DNA of 64,000 nucleotides. Origin: Streptomyces sp. NBC_01224. Its GTDB lineage: Bacteria > Actinomycetota > Actinomycetes > Streptomycetales > Streptomycetaceae. The notes below the pieces were generated by a model. It saw nothing but the letters and a program-made list of their open reading frames with translations, made no database searches and had not been told where the DNA came from. Shown one piece after another: positions 8,276 to 17,159 of this stretch. Made by a program: the position numbers and the translations under genes. The number at the start of each line of letters is the position of its first letter. The stretch's first letter is position 1. The stretch covers positions 5,389,001 through 5,453,000 of the forward strand of contig NZ_CP108529.1 of the NCBI RefSeq assembly GCF_036002945.1, in the 5' to 3' direction.

Positions 8276-8980
8276 TCAGCCGAGCCGCACGCTCTTCTTC
8301 GCCAGCTCGTACGCCGGGAGCATCGCCTCGTGCTCCCGCGAGTCCAGCCCGCCCAGATGGACCACGACAGGACCGTCCGGGGTGGAGACGGCGAAGGCCC
8401 GCTCTTTCTTGGGCTCGTCCAGAAGCTCGCTGCTGACCGTGTAGTCGGCCTCGGTCGCGGGCATGTCACCGGCCCCGGTCCCGGTGTACGTGATCTTTCC
8501 GGCGCCGTCCTCGTCGGCGATGAACGCCTCCAGGACCTGGCGCGGGGTGCGGCCGGATTTCTCGCCCTGCCACACCCGCAGATACCCGATGTTCCCCGCC
8601 GGCTTCGCATCGATCTCGCAGACCATGGTGAGCCGGCCCTGCACGCCCAGTGCGGCACCGAGCTCGGAGTCCGGATCGACGCTGACGGCCTTCGGCTTCC
8701 AGGACGCCGCGAGGTCGAAGGTGACGGGCAGCGGGCAGGCCGAGCCGGAGCCGCCGACCGTGCCCCCCTCGGCGGCGGTCTTCCCGGCCGCCCCGGCCTT
8801 CTGCGACGGCTTCCCGCCGGCCGGCTTCTCGGCCACGGCCCCCGCATCCTGCGACGCCGACGAACAGCCCGCCAGCACAAGCGTCGCCAGCAGTGCCGCC
8901 GGGGCCATGCTCCGCACCGGCCCACGGACAGCATTCCGCGCGGTGTCACGCACCGTCGAAGTCCCCACTGAAGTCCCCAC
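8276..8980 (-). CDS. lipoprotein, function unknown
   Basis: 234 residues. The N-terminal signal has a lipobox (LATLVLAGCSS; lipidated Cys about residue 39), preceded by a long basic n-region. After a Lys/Ala/Gly-rich linker (about 45-75) comes a globular domain with CPLPVTFDLAASWKPKAV and an EIDAKPAGNIGYLRVW stretch, so it should be anchored on the outer face of the membrane. A shorter start inside the n-region is possible. It is convergent with ispE and divergent from the ABC-F gene. No catalytic motif is visible. Confidence 0.8.
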   Translation of the reverse strand: MGTSVGTSTVRDTARNAVRGPVRSMAPAALLATLVLAGCSSASQDAGAVAEKPAGGKPSQKAGAAGKTAAEGGTVGGSGSACPLPVTFDLAASWKPKAVSVDPDSELGAALGVQGRLTMVCEIDAKPAGNIGYLRVWQGEKSGRTPRQVLEAFIADEDGAGKITYTGTGAGDMPATEADYTVSSELLDEPKKERAFAVSTPDGPVVVHLGGLDSREHEAMLPAYELAKKSVRLG

Positions 8981-9099
8981 CCCTGAGATGTTCGAAGATC
9001 TTCCGACCGGGCCCCCGCCCCTTGATCGATTGCCGCACGCTATCGCAGCCGCGAGCCGACTACCCTGGGACGTCGATCGATCCCCCAGGCAGGAGTGAA

Positions 9100-10917
9100 A
9101 TGGCCGTCAATCTGGTCAATGTCGAGCAGGTCAGCAAGGTGTACGGCACCCGTGCCCTGCTCGATGGTGTGTCCCTCGGTGTGTCCGAGGGGGACCGGAT
9201 CGGTGTCGTGGGCCGTAACGGCGACGGCAAGACGACCCTCATCCGGATGCTCGCCAGGCTGGAGGAGGCGGACAGCGGCCGCGTCACCCACAGCGGCGGG
9301 CTGCGCCTCGGCGTCCTCACCCAGCACGACTCGCTCGACCCCGAGGCGACCATCCGCCACGAGGTGATCGGCGACCTTGCCGACCACGAGTGGGCGGGCA
9401 GCGCAAAGATCCGCGATGTGCTCACCGGACTCTTCGGCGGGCTCGCCCTGCCGGGCTTCGAGCACGGCCTGGACACCGTCATCGCCCCGCTCTCCGGCGG
9501 CGAGCGGCGCCGGATCGCGCTGGCAAAGCTGCTCATCGCCGAGCAGGACCTGATCGTCCTCGACGAGCCGACCAACCACCTCGACGTCGAGGGCATCTCC
9601 TGGCTGGCCGGCCATCTGCGGGCACGCCGCTCGGCGCTCGTCTGCGTCACCCACGACCGCTGGTTCCTCGACCAGGTCTGTACGCGCATGTGGGACGTCC
9701 AGCGCGGCACGGTCCATGAGTACGAGGGCGGCTACAGCGACTACGTCTTCGCGCGGGCCGAGCGGGAGCGCATCGCCGCGACCGAGGAGTCCAAGCGGCA
9801 GAACCTGATGCGCAAGGAGCTGGCCTGGCTGCGCCGCGGTGCCCCCGCCCGTACCTCCAAGCCGCGCTACCGCATCGAGGCGGCCAATGAACTGATCGCC
9901 GATGTGCCGCCGCCGCGCGACACCAGCGAGCTGATGAAGTTCGCCAACGCCCGGCTCGGCAAGACCGTCTTCGACCTGGAGGACGTGACCGTCCAGGCAG
10001 GCCCCAAGACGCTGCTCACCCACCTCACCTGGCAGCTCGGCCCCGGCGACCGGATCGGCCTGGTCGGGGTCAACGGCGCGGGCAAGACCTCGCTGCTGCG
10101 GGCGCTCGCCGAGGCGGCACGCACACAGGGCGACGCGCAGCCCGCCGCCGGGAAGGTCGTCGTCGGCAAGACCGTCAAGCTGGCCTACCTCTCCCAGGAG
10201 GTACACGAGCTCAACCCGAACCTGCGGGTGCTCGAAGCGGTCCAGCAGGTACGGGACCGGGTCGACCTGGGCAAGGGCCGGGAGATGACCGCGGGTCAGC
10301 TCTGCGAGCAGTTCGGCTTCTCGAAGGAGAAGCAGTGGACCCCGGTCGGTGACCTCTCGGGTGGTGAGCGGCGCCGGCTCCAGATCCTGCGCCTGCTGAT
10401 GGACGAGCCGAACGTCCTCTTCCTCGACGAGCCCACCAACGACCTCGACATCGAGACCCTGACCCAGCTGGAGGACCTCCTCGACGGCTGGCCCGGAACG
10501 ATGATCGTGATCTCTCACGACCGGTTCTTCATCGAGCGGACCACGGACCGGGTGATGGCGCTGCTCGGCGACCGCACGCTGCGGATGCTGCCGCGCGGGA
10601 TCGACGAGTACCTGGAGCGCAGGCAGCGGATGGAGGAGGCGGCCACCCCCTCCGCCGCACCCGCGGCGGCGAAGGAGAAGGCCGCGTCGGCCGCGAGCGT
10701 CTCCCCGCAGGCCGCTCGTGCGGCGAAGAAGGAACTGCAGAAGGTGGAGCGGCAGCTCGACAAGATGTCGACGCGGGAGACCGCGCTGCACGCACAGATC
10801 GCGGAAAACGCCACGGACTTCGAGAAGGTGGCGAAGCTGGACGCGGAGCTGCGCGAACTGGTCGCTGAGCGCGATGAGTTGGAGATGCGCTGGCTGGAAC
10901 TGGCCGAGGACGCCTGA
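9100..10917 (+). CDS. ABC-F family ATPase
   Basis: 605 residues with two ATPase domains and no membrane segments, the layout of ABC-F translation factors and ribosome-protection proteins. First domain: Walker A GRNGDGKTT (about residue 38), signature LSGGERRRIALAKLL, Walker B LIVLDEPTNHLD. Second: GVNGAGKTS, LSGGERRRLQILRLL, LFLDEPTNDLD. The inter-domain linker is charged (REELAWLRRG-like), and the C-terminus after an Ala-rich hinge is a predicted coiled coil (AAKKELQKVERQLDKM to the end). The ATG at 9100 follows AGGAG at 9091-9095. It sits in housekeeping context, so a general translation role is more likely than antibiotic resistance. Confidence 0.9.
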   Translation: MAVNLVNVEQVSKVYGTRALLDGVSLGVSEGDRIGVVGRNGDGKTTLIRMLARLEEADSGRVTHSGGLRLGVLTQHDSLDPEATIRHEVIGDLADHEWAGSAKIRDVLTGLFGGLALPGFEHGLDTVIAPLSGGERRRIALAKLLIAEQDLIVLDEPTNHLDVEGISWLAGHLRARRSALVCVTHDRWFLDQVCTRMWDVQRGTVHEYEGGYSDYVFARAERERIAATEESKRQNLMRKELAWLRRGAPARTSKPRYRIEAANELIADVPPPRDTSELMKFANARLGKTVFDLEDVTVQAGPKTLLTHLTWQLGPGDRIGLVGVNGAGKTSLLRALAEAARTQGDAQPAAGKVVVGKTVKLAYLSQEVHELNPNLRVLEAVQQVRDRVDLGKGREMTAGQLCEQFGFSKEKQWTPVGDLSGGERRRLQILRLLMDEPNVLFLDEPTNDLDIETLTQLEDLLDGWPGTMIVISHDRFFIERTTDRVMALLGDRTLRMLPRGIDEYLERRQRMEEAATPSAAPAAAKEKAASAASVSPQAARAAKKELQKVERQLDKMSTRETALHAQIAENATDFEKVAKLDAELRELVAERDELEMRWLELAEDA

Positions 10918-11009
10918 CCGCTGCGGTGCCTTCGGTGCGACCGGTGGGGCCTGTGGGGCGGGTGATAGAAAGAAAGCTCGCCCGGCACAGGTAGAGATGC
11001 CGGACCGGT

Positions 11010-11075
11010 CCGCACGAAGGGGGACGTGCTGATGACCCAGCCGCCCGGCCAGCAACCGCCGCAGGGAGGCTTCGG
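11010..11075 (+). repeat. 66-bp leader/start duplication, copy 1
   Basis: Matches 13057-13122 with one mismatch (offset 2047 bases). It covers the ribosome-binding site (AAGGGGG), the start codon and the first ~14 codons of paralogues 1 and 2. This shows a fairly recent tandem duplication or gene conversion. Confidence 0.85.
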
Positions 11076-12831
11076 GGCTCCGTACGATCCGCCGCCGGGG
11101 TCGGTTCAGCCGTCGTCGCCACCTCCACCTTCCGGATACGGCCCCGTGCCGCCGCCCGTTCAGGCCGCGGGACCGTACGGTGCGCCTGCGCAGCCGGGCC
11201 CGTACGGCGCACCCGCGCAGCCGGGGCCGTACGGCGTCCAGCAGCCCGGTCCGTACGACGCACCCACGCAGCCCGGTCCATACGGGTATCCAGGGCAGCC
11301 GCAGCCCGGATACGGCTACCCGCAGCAGCAGCAGCAGCCGCCGCAGCAGCCTCCGCAGCCCGGTGGCGGAGGCTTCTTCCGGGGCAGGCGCGGGACGGTC
11401 ATCGGTGCCGTGCTGGCAGTGGTGTTGCTGGCCGGCAGTGGCATCTGGCTCGCCACGAGCAGGGGCGACGACGAGTCGAATCCCACGGCGAAGGCGAGTG
11501 CCGATCCCGGGCCGAGTTCCACAGGCGGCGGGGGCGACGGCAAGGCCAAGGACCAGGACCAGGACCAGGACACGCACGACCTCCGTGCCGAGGCCGACGC
11601 GCTCAACGCCAAGCGCAGTCCGGGCGAGGCGAAGGTCCTCTGGCTCCAGGAGGGCGGCGTCGATGTGCCGCGCAACGGCTCGGACGTGTACGGCCCCTGG
11701 ATCGTCGGCGACACCATCGTCAAGGCCATGTTGCACACGCTCTCCGGTTACTCGGTCACCGACGGCCGCCAGAAGTGGAGCCTTCGCATGCCGTCGAATC
11801 TGTGCGCGGCGCCCTCGCAGGCCACCGCCGACGGCAAGATCGTCCTCGGGATCGAGTCCGGCCACGGGGACCAGGCGTTCTGCGACGCGCTCCAGATGGT
11901 CGACCTCACGACCGGCAAGGCCGGCTGGCACAAGACCTACGAACGCCAGGGCGCCTGGGACGGGCTCTCCCACGTCGCGATGGCGATCAACGGCGACACC
12001 GTGACCGTGGGGCGCACCACCAGGACGGATGCCTTCCGGGTCAGTGACGGCAAGGTGCTCTGGGGCGAACTGCCGGGGAACTGCCAGCCGTTCGGCATTG
12101 CGAGCGGCCCCGTGGCGATCGCCGCCACCAGCTGTCAGACGGCGGCCGACGACCACAAGGAACAGCAGGTGCAGCGGATCGACCCGGTCACCGGCAAGGT
12201 CCAGTGGACGTACAAGGTCAAGAAGGGCTGGCAGGTCGCGCAGTTCTACTCGGCGAGCCCACCGGTCGTCTCGCTGAAGCAGGACGACAAGTGGGCCATC
12301 CTCGTGCTCAACGAGAACGGTACCTACCGCTCTCAACTGGTCGGTGGCACCGAGGACTACGTGACGGAGTGCGACGAAGACCTCCTCACCGACGGCAGGA
12401 GTCTCGACAACTGCCTCGGCGTGACGGCCGACGACCGGGCGGTCTACCTGGCGACGAAGCCCGACCCGGCGGCTCGCCGTCCCGCCAACAAGGTCGTGGC
12501 CTTCGACCTGAACACCGGTCGGACCAAGTGGAAGGCTGCGGCGCCGGCCGGTCAGACCATGATGCCGATGCGGGTGGAGGGCGGCAGGCTGCTGATGTAT
12601 GTGGCGGCGGAGAAGAACAAGGGCGGCGGTATCGCGTCCCTCCCGCCGACGGGTGGTACGCCGCAGATGGTGCTGCGGCACCCGGCGGCGGCCGCCGCGG
12701 TCGAAAGGGACTTCTCTCTTTCCCGGGTCGCCTATGCGAACGGGCGCTGTTTCCTTGTGCAGGCGAGGATCAGTGGGATCGACGACGAGGCGGAGAAGTC
12801 GATGAGGTCGATCGTGGGCTTCGGCAGCTGA
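11032..12831 (+). CDS. membrane-anchored PQQ-like beta-propeller protein, paralogue 1
   Basis: 599 residues. The N-terminal ~115 residues are Pro/Gln/Gly/Tyr-rich and presumably cytoplasmic, with QPGPYGAP-type repeats. One membrane helix follows (GAVLAVVLLAGSGIWLA, about residues 124-140). An acidic linker (KDQDQDQD) leads to a ~420-residue extracellular domain. Repeated blades with PQQ-type signatures are visible: DLTTGKAGWHK, VSDGKVLW, DPVTGKVQWTYKV and DLNTGRTKWKAAAPAG. The ATG at 11032 has AAGGGGG 8 bases upstream; the GTG at 11026 would be too close. It heads a run of three tandem paralogues. No PQQ-enzyme active site is visible, so a binding or scaffold role is more likely. Confidence 0.85.
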   Translation: MTQPPGQQPPQGGFGAPYDPPPGSVQPSSPPPPSGYGPVPPPVQAAGPYGAPAQPGPYGAPAQPGPYGVQQPGPYDAPTQPGPYGYPGQPQPGYGYPQQQQQPPQQPPQPGGGGFFRGRRGTVIGAVLAVVLLAGSGIWLATSRGDDESNPTAKASADPGPSSTGGGGDGKAKDQDQDQDTHDLRAEADALNAKRSPGEAKVLWLQEGGVDVPRNGSDVYGPWIVGDTIVKAMLHTLSGYSVTDGRQKWSLRMPSNLCAAPSQATADGKIVLGIESGHGDQAFCDALQMVDLTTGKAGWHKTYERQGAWDGLSHVAMAINGDTVTVGRTTRTDAFRVSDGKVLWGELPGNCQPFGIASGPVAIAATSCQTAADDHKEQQVQRIDPVTGKVQWTYKVKKGWQVAQFYSASPPVVSLKQDDKWAILVLNENGTYRSQLVGGTEDYVTECDEDLLTDGRSLDNCLGVTADDRAVYLATKPDPAARRPANKVVAFDLNTGRTKWKAAAPAGQTMMPMRVEGGRLLMYVAAEKNKGGGIASLPPTGGTPQMVLRHPAAAAAVERDFSLSRVAYANGRCFLVQARISGIDDEAEKSMRSIVGFGS

Positions 12832-13056
12832 CGGGCCGAGGCGTAACGAGGGCATCACGGGGCGGTTCTCCCTTGGGAACAGGGGGTGGACCGGCCCGGT
12901 GTCCGAGGTGTTGCGGGTGGTACAAAGAAGCCCCGCTCGACTGTCGTAACGCCGCGGGATCCATGCCCGATTCGCTCCTTTCCGGGGAGTTCGGGGGGTC
13001 TTGTTGGACTCTTCGAGCCCTGCGGAATCGCGGGGGAGAACGGAACGGGTACCGGA

Positions 13057-13122
13057 CCGCACGAAGGGGGACGTGCTGATGACCCAGCCGCCCAGCCAGC
13101 AACCGCCGCAGGGAGGCTTCGG
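13057..13122 (+). repeat. 66-bp leader/start duplication, copy 2
   Basis: Second copy of the 11010-11075 sequence (one mismatch), spanning the translation start of paralogue 2. Confidence 0.85.
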
Positions 13123-14986
13123 CGCACCGCAGGAGCCGCCGCAGGGGAGTCCTCAGCCGCCTCAGGGTCCGCCGCCGAGTGGTCCGCCGCAGACCCCGCC
13201 GCCCGCGCAGCCGCCCCAGGCGCCGCCCGCGCAGCAGGCCCCGCCGCCCGGCTACGGCTACCCGCAGACGCCCGGTCAGGCGCCGGGCCAGGCCCCCGGT
13301 TACGGCTACCCCCAGCAGCCCGGCCCGTACAACCAGCAGCAGCCGGGCCCGTATGCCCAGCAGCCCGGTCCGTACAACCAGCAGCCGGGTCCGTACGGGC
13401 AGCAGCCGGGTCCGTACGGGCAGCAGCCCGGTCCGTACAACCAGCAGCCCGGTCCGTACGGTCAGCCGACGCAGCCCGGTTACGGCTACCCGCAGCAGTA
13501 CCCCGGCGCACCGGCCTCCGGCGGCCCCGTTGGTCAGGGCGGCGGCAACTCCCCCAAGCGCAAGCCCGCGTTGATAGTCGGCGCCGCGGCCGTCGCGCTC
13601 CTGCTGATCGGCGGCGGCATCTACATCGCCACGCGCGGGAGCGACGGCGACAAGAAGCCCGTCGCGGAGAAGAGCGGCGACGCCAAGCCGAGCAGTTCGC
13701 CCTCCGTCAACGAGGGCAACGGCAACGGCGACGGCCGCGAGGTCGATGACGACCTCAACGCCGGGCGCAAGGAGGGCGAGGCGAAGGTTCTCTGGCTGCA
13801 GAAGAACGACATCGACCTGCCGGGCAACGGCTCGGACGTGTACGGCCCCTGGGTCGTCGGTGACACCGTCGTCAAGGGCATGTACCGTGCCATCTCCGGC
13901 TACTCCGTGGCCGACGGCAAGCAGAAGTGGACGCTGAAGCTGCCCGCCGACCTGTGCGCGGCGCCGTCGCAGCCCACCACCGACGGCAAGATCGTCATCG
14001 GGGTCGAGAACGGCACCACCGACAAGGCCGACTGCGCGGACCTCCAGATGATCGACCTCAACACCGGCAAGGCCGGCTGGAAGAAGTCGATCAAACAGAA
14101 CGGCGTCTGGGACCTGATGGCGAACATCTCGCTGGCCATCAGCGGCGACACCGTGGCGGTCGGGCGCACCGGCAACTCCAACGCCTTCCGGGTCAGTGAC
14201 GGCAAGGAGCTGTTCGGCAACCAGCCCGGCGACTGCCAGCCGTTCGCCTTCGCGGGCGGCCCCAAGCTGATCGCCGCCTCCAGCTGCCGCACCGATGACG
14301 TCGGCAATCCCCAGCATCAGATCCAGGAGCTCGACCCGGTCACGGGGAAGCCCCGGTGGACGTACCGGCCCAAGCGCGGATGGGAGATCGACCGGGTCTA
14401 CTCGGTGAGCCCGCTGGTGACCTCCCTGAAGAAGGACAAGGAGTGGAGCGTCCTCTCCCTCAAGGAGAACGGCTCGCTCCGCTCCGGACTCGTCAGTGAC
14501 AAGGGCGACAAGTTCGCGACGGACTGCGGCAACGTTTTCGCCATCTTCGGCAACTCCCTGGACGGTTGCACCGGCGTCGCCGCCGACGCCAACACGTTCT
14601 ACATGTCGACCGCGCCGGACTCCAGCGGCATCACCGATACGAACAAGGTCGTGGCGTTCAACCTGAACACCGGCCGGTCCAAGTGGAAGGCCGCGGCTCC
14701 GGCCGGGCGCACGGTGAAGCCATTGCGCATGGAGGGCGGCAATGTGCTGCTCTACGTGAAGGCCGGGTACAACAAGGGCGGCGGGATCGCCACCCTCGCA
14801 CCGACCGGTGGCACGCCGCAGATGGTGCTGCGGCACCCGGTGTCGACGGCCCAGATCGAGAGCTCCTTCTACAACCCGAAGATCGTCTACGCGGACGGCC
14901 GTTCCTTCATCGCGAGCGGACGGATCAGCGCGAGCAACGACAAGGAAGAGCTGGAGATGAAGACCATGATGGCCTTCGGTAACTGA
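13079..14986 (+). CDS. membrane-anchored PQQ-like beta-propeller protein, paralogue 2
   Basis: 635 residues, same plan as its left neighbour. The cytoplasmic tail of about 165 residues has many QPGPYNQ/QPGPYGQ pentapeptide-type repeats (DNA roughly 13318-13470). One membrane helix follows (ALIVGAAAVALLLIGGGIYIA, about 165-185), then a polar linker and a beta-propeller with DLNTGKAGWKK, VSDGKELFG, DPVTGKPRWTYRP and NLNTGRSKWKAAAPAG. The ectodomain is strongly similar to paralogue 1 along its length, including the entry segment EAKVLWLQ and NGSDVYGPW. The ATG at 13079 shares an identical ribosome-binding region with paralogue 1. The tail repeats differ in number from paralogue 1. Confidence 0.85.
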   Translation: MTQPPSQQPPQGGFGAPQEPPQGSPQPPQGPPPSGPPQTPPPAQPPQAPPAQQAPPPGYGYPQTPGQAPGQAPGYGYPQQPGPYNQQQPGPYAQQPGPYNQQPGPYGQQPGPYGQQPGPYNQQPGPYGQPTQPGYGYPQQYPGAPASGGPVGQGGGNSPKRKPALIVGAAAVALLLIGGGIYIATRGSDGDKKPVAEKSGDAKPSSSPSVNEGNGNGDGREVDDDLNAGRKEGEAKVLWLQKNDIDLPGNGSDVYGPWVVGDTVVKGMYRAISGYSVADGKQKWTLKLPADLCAAPSQPTTDGKIVIGVENGTTDKADCADLQMIDLNTGKAGWKKSIKQNGVWDLMANISLAISGDTVAVGRTGNSNAFRVSDGKELFGNQPGDCQPFAFAGGPKLIAASSCRTDDVGNPQHQIQELDPVTGKPRWTYRPKRGWEIDRVYSVSPLVTSLKKDKEWSVLSLKENGSLRSGLVSDKGDKFATDCGNVFAIFGNSLDGCTGVAADANTFYMSTAPDSSGITDTNKVVAFNLNTGRSKWKAAAPAGRTVKPLRMEGGNVLLYVKAGYNKGGGIATLAPTGGTPQMVLRHPVSTAQIESSFYNPKIVYADGRSFIASGRISASNDKEELEMKTMMAFGN

Positions 14987-15050
14987 CGGCTCACCAAGGC
15001 TTTCGACGGCCCCGACCCACCAACTCCCTTTCCCCAGAGGTACGTACGCC

Positions 15051-16943
15051 ATGACGCAGCCCCCACAGCCGCCCAACGACCCGCCCCAGGGCGGATTCGG
15101 TGCCCCGCAGGACCCCCCGCCGGGCGGGTTCGGCGCACCGACCCCGCCGCCCGCCGACCCGTTCGGCAAGCAGCCGGCCACCCCGCCCGCGGGCGGATTC
15201 GGTGCCCCGCAGACTCCTCCGCCCGCGGGCCCGCCGCAGCAGCCGGGCCCGGGTTACGGCTATCCGCAGGGTCAGCCCCCGCAGCCCGGTTACGGCTACC
15301 CGCAGGGTCAGCCCCCGCAGCCCGGTTACGGCTACCCGCAGTCGCCCGTGCCCGGCCAGCCGCAGCAGGGTTACGGATTCCCGCAGGGCCTGCCGCCCGG
15401 CCAGCCGCCGCAGCAGGGGTACGGCTACCCGACCACCCCGATGCAGCAGCCGCACCCGCCGCAGCAGAACGGGAACGGGGGCAAGAAGTTCACCACCCGG
15501 ATGCAGATCATCGTCGCCGCGTCGGTCGCCGTCGTGCTGATAGTCGCCACGGGCATCTGGTTCTCCTCCAGCGGTGGTGACGACGGCAAGAAGGGCAAGG
15601 CGTCCCAGTCCAGCGGCGGCACCACCGAGGACAAGGGCGGCGGTCAGGGCGGCGCTGCCGATGGCGCCGGCAAGGAGAAGGCACCGGCGGACCCCAAGTC
15701 CAGGGTTGTGTTCCAGTTGCCGGAACCGAAGGTCGATGAAGTCACCAAGGTCAACGGTTCCTGGCTGACCGACAAGGCGTATGTGAAGACCGGCCTGAAC
15801 GAGATCGTCGGCTACGACGCGGCCAAGGGCACCAAGCTGTGGTCCATCCCGCTGGCGGGCCAGGTCTGCGCCGCCTCCCCGCACATGTCCAAGGACTACA
15901 AGACGGCCATCGCCTTCGAGGAGGCCAAGCCGACCAAGGCCAGGAAGTACCAGCCGTGCAACCAGATCGGTGCGATCGACCTGAACACCGGCAAGCTGAT
16001 GTGGAGCAAGTCGGTGACCGCCGCCACCAGCGGTGACCAGCCGCTCAGGTACAGCGGGGTCACGCTCAGCGGCACCACGGTCGCCGCGGCCGGCACCGAG
16101 GGCGGCGCGGCGTTCGACCTGAACACCGGCGCCGAGCGCTGGAAGCCCAAGGTCTCCGCCGACGGCTGCTACGACGCGGGCTACGCCGGTGGCGAGGCGC
16201 TCGCCGTCGTCCGCAGCTGCGGTACGTACGACGACCCGCAGCTCGTCATCCAGGCGCTGAACCCGACCACCGGCGCCCCGCTCTCCTCCTACAAGATGCC
16301 GCCCGGTGTCGACTACGCGAGCATCGTCTCCACCAAGCCGCTGGTCGTCGCGGCCGACGTCGGCGACACCGCCGGTGACGGCAGCGGCATCTCGGACTTC
16401 TTCTCGATCGACGCCTCCACCGGCAAACTGCTCACCAGGATCGCGGCGGACGGCGAGAAGTACGCCGCGCGCTGCGAATCCACCGAGGTCGAGAGCTGCC
16501 GGAAACTGGCCGTCGGCAACAACCGCATCTACGTGCCGACCGAGGACCACGAGGGCACCGGCGAGTACGGCGACACCAACGAGATCGTCTCCTTCGACCT
16601 CACCACGGGCAAGCCGACCAGTGACCGGGCCGATGCGGGCGAGCGCTACACGATGTTCCCGGTCCGCATGGACGGCGGCGACATCATCGCGTACAAGGCG
16701 CCCCCGTACGACAAGGGCGGCCAGATAGTCTCCATCGACGGCTCCACCTTCAAACAGACGGTGCTGATGGAGAACCCGAGCGAGAAGTCCGTCCACGACG
16801 CCGAGACCAGCTTTACCGGAGACTACTCCGAGATGCTCTACTCCGGTGGCCGGCTGTGCATCTCCCAGACGATGATCAGCAAGGGGGGCGGGGCCTCGCT
16901 GACCGACAAGGAGTACCTCGCCGTCTCTTTCGGCACCAGCTGA
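15051..16943 (+). CDS. membrane-anchored PQQ-like beta-propeller protein, paralogue 3
   Basis: 630 residues. The Pro/Gln/Gly-rich tail (about 1-140) has GYGYPQGQPPQP repeats, then a membrane helix (IIVAASVAVVLIVATGIWF, about 154-172), a Gly/Lys linker, and a propeller with DLNTGKLMWSKS, DLNTGAERWKPK, NPTTGAPLSS, DASTGKLLTR and DLTTGKPTS. It is more diverged than paralogues 1 and 2, with a shorter entry segment and no copy of the duplicated leader. It lies 64 bases after paralogue 2 and ends just before a strong terminator, so it probably closes a three-gene transcription unit. Confidence 0.85.
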   Translation: MTQPPQPPNDPPQGGFGAPQDPPPGGFGAPTPPPADPFGKQPATPPAGGFGAPQTPPPAGPPQQPGPGYGYPQGQPPQPGYGYPQGQPPQPGYGYPQSPVPGQPQQGYGFPQGLPPGQPPQQGYGYPTTPMQQPHPPQQNGNGGKKFTTRMQIIVAASVAVVLIVATGIWFSSSGGDDGKKGKASQSSGGTTEDKGGGQGGAADGAGKEKAPADPKSRVVFQLPEPKVDEVTKVNGSWLTDKAYVKTGLNEIVGYDAAKGTKLWSIPLAGQVCAASPHMSKDYKTAIAFEEAKPTKARKYQPCNQIGAIDLNTGKLMWSKSVTAATSGDQPLRYSGVTLSGTTVAAAGTEGGAAFDLNTGAERWKPKVSADGCYDAGYAGGEALAVVRSCGTYDDPQLVIQALNPTTGAPLSSYKMPPGVDYASIVSTKPLVVAADVGDTAGDGSGISDFFSIDASTGKLLTRIAADGEKYAARCESTEVESCRKLAVGNNRIYVPTEDHEGTGEYGDTNEIVSFDLTTGKPTSDRADAGERYTMFPVRMDGGDIIAYKAPPYDKGGQIVSIDGSTFKQTVLMENPSEKSVHDAETSFTGDYSEMLYSGGRLCISQTMISKGGGASLTDKEYLAVSFGTS

Positions 16944-16967
16944 TCCCGTACGCAGTACCTGTGACCC

Positions 16968-17001
16968 GGCCCTGCCGGTCGATCATTCGACCGGCAGGGC
17001 C
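16968..17001 (+). terminator. terminator after the beta-propeller gene run
   Basis: Perfect 15-base stem (GGCCCTGCCGGTCGA and its inverse) with a TCAT loop, followed by GATCGTTTT. It begins 24 bases after the third paralogue's stop. Confidence 0.9.
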
Positions 17002-17159
17002 GATCGTTTTCCGCCCGTCGAGCGGCCCTGAATGGCACATAATCCGACACTCCGGGGGCCTTCTGCCGGGTTAGGGGTCCGGAACGTCGAACAAGCGTGT
17101 AGCTTGCCGGGTCAGGGCGGGCCGGGGGGCCTGGTGCCGGTGCTATGGGGGTGTGCTCG

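Noticed and set aside
9040..13062. Very long minus-strand open frame (1340 codons)
   Set aside because: Antisense to the ABC-F gene and the first beta-propeller gene. It is low-complexity in translation with no recognisable domain; long antisense frames are expected at this GC content.
12770..16796. Minus-strand frames of 600-800 codons with Arg/Gly repeats
   Set aside because: Antisense to the beta-propeller paralogues; their repeats mirror the Pro/Gln repeats of the real genes.
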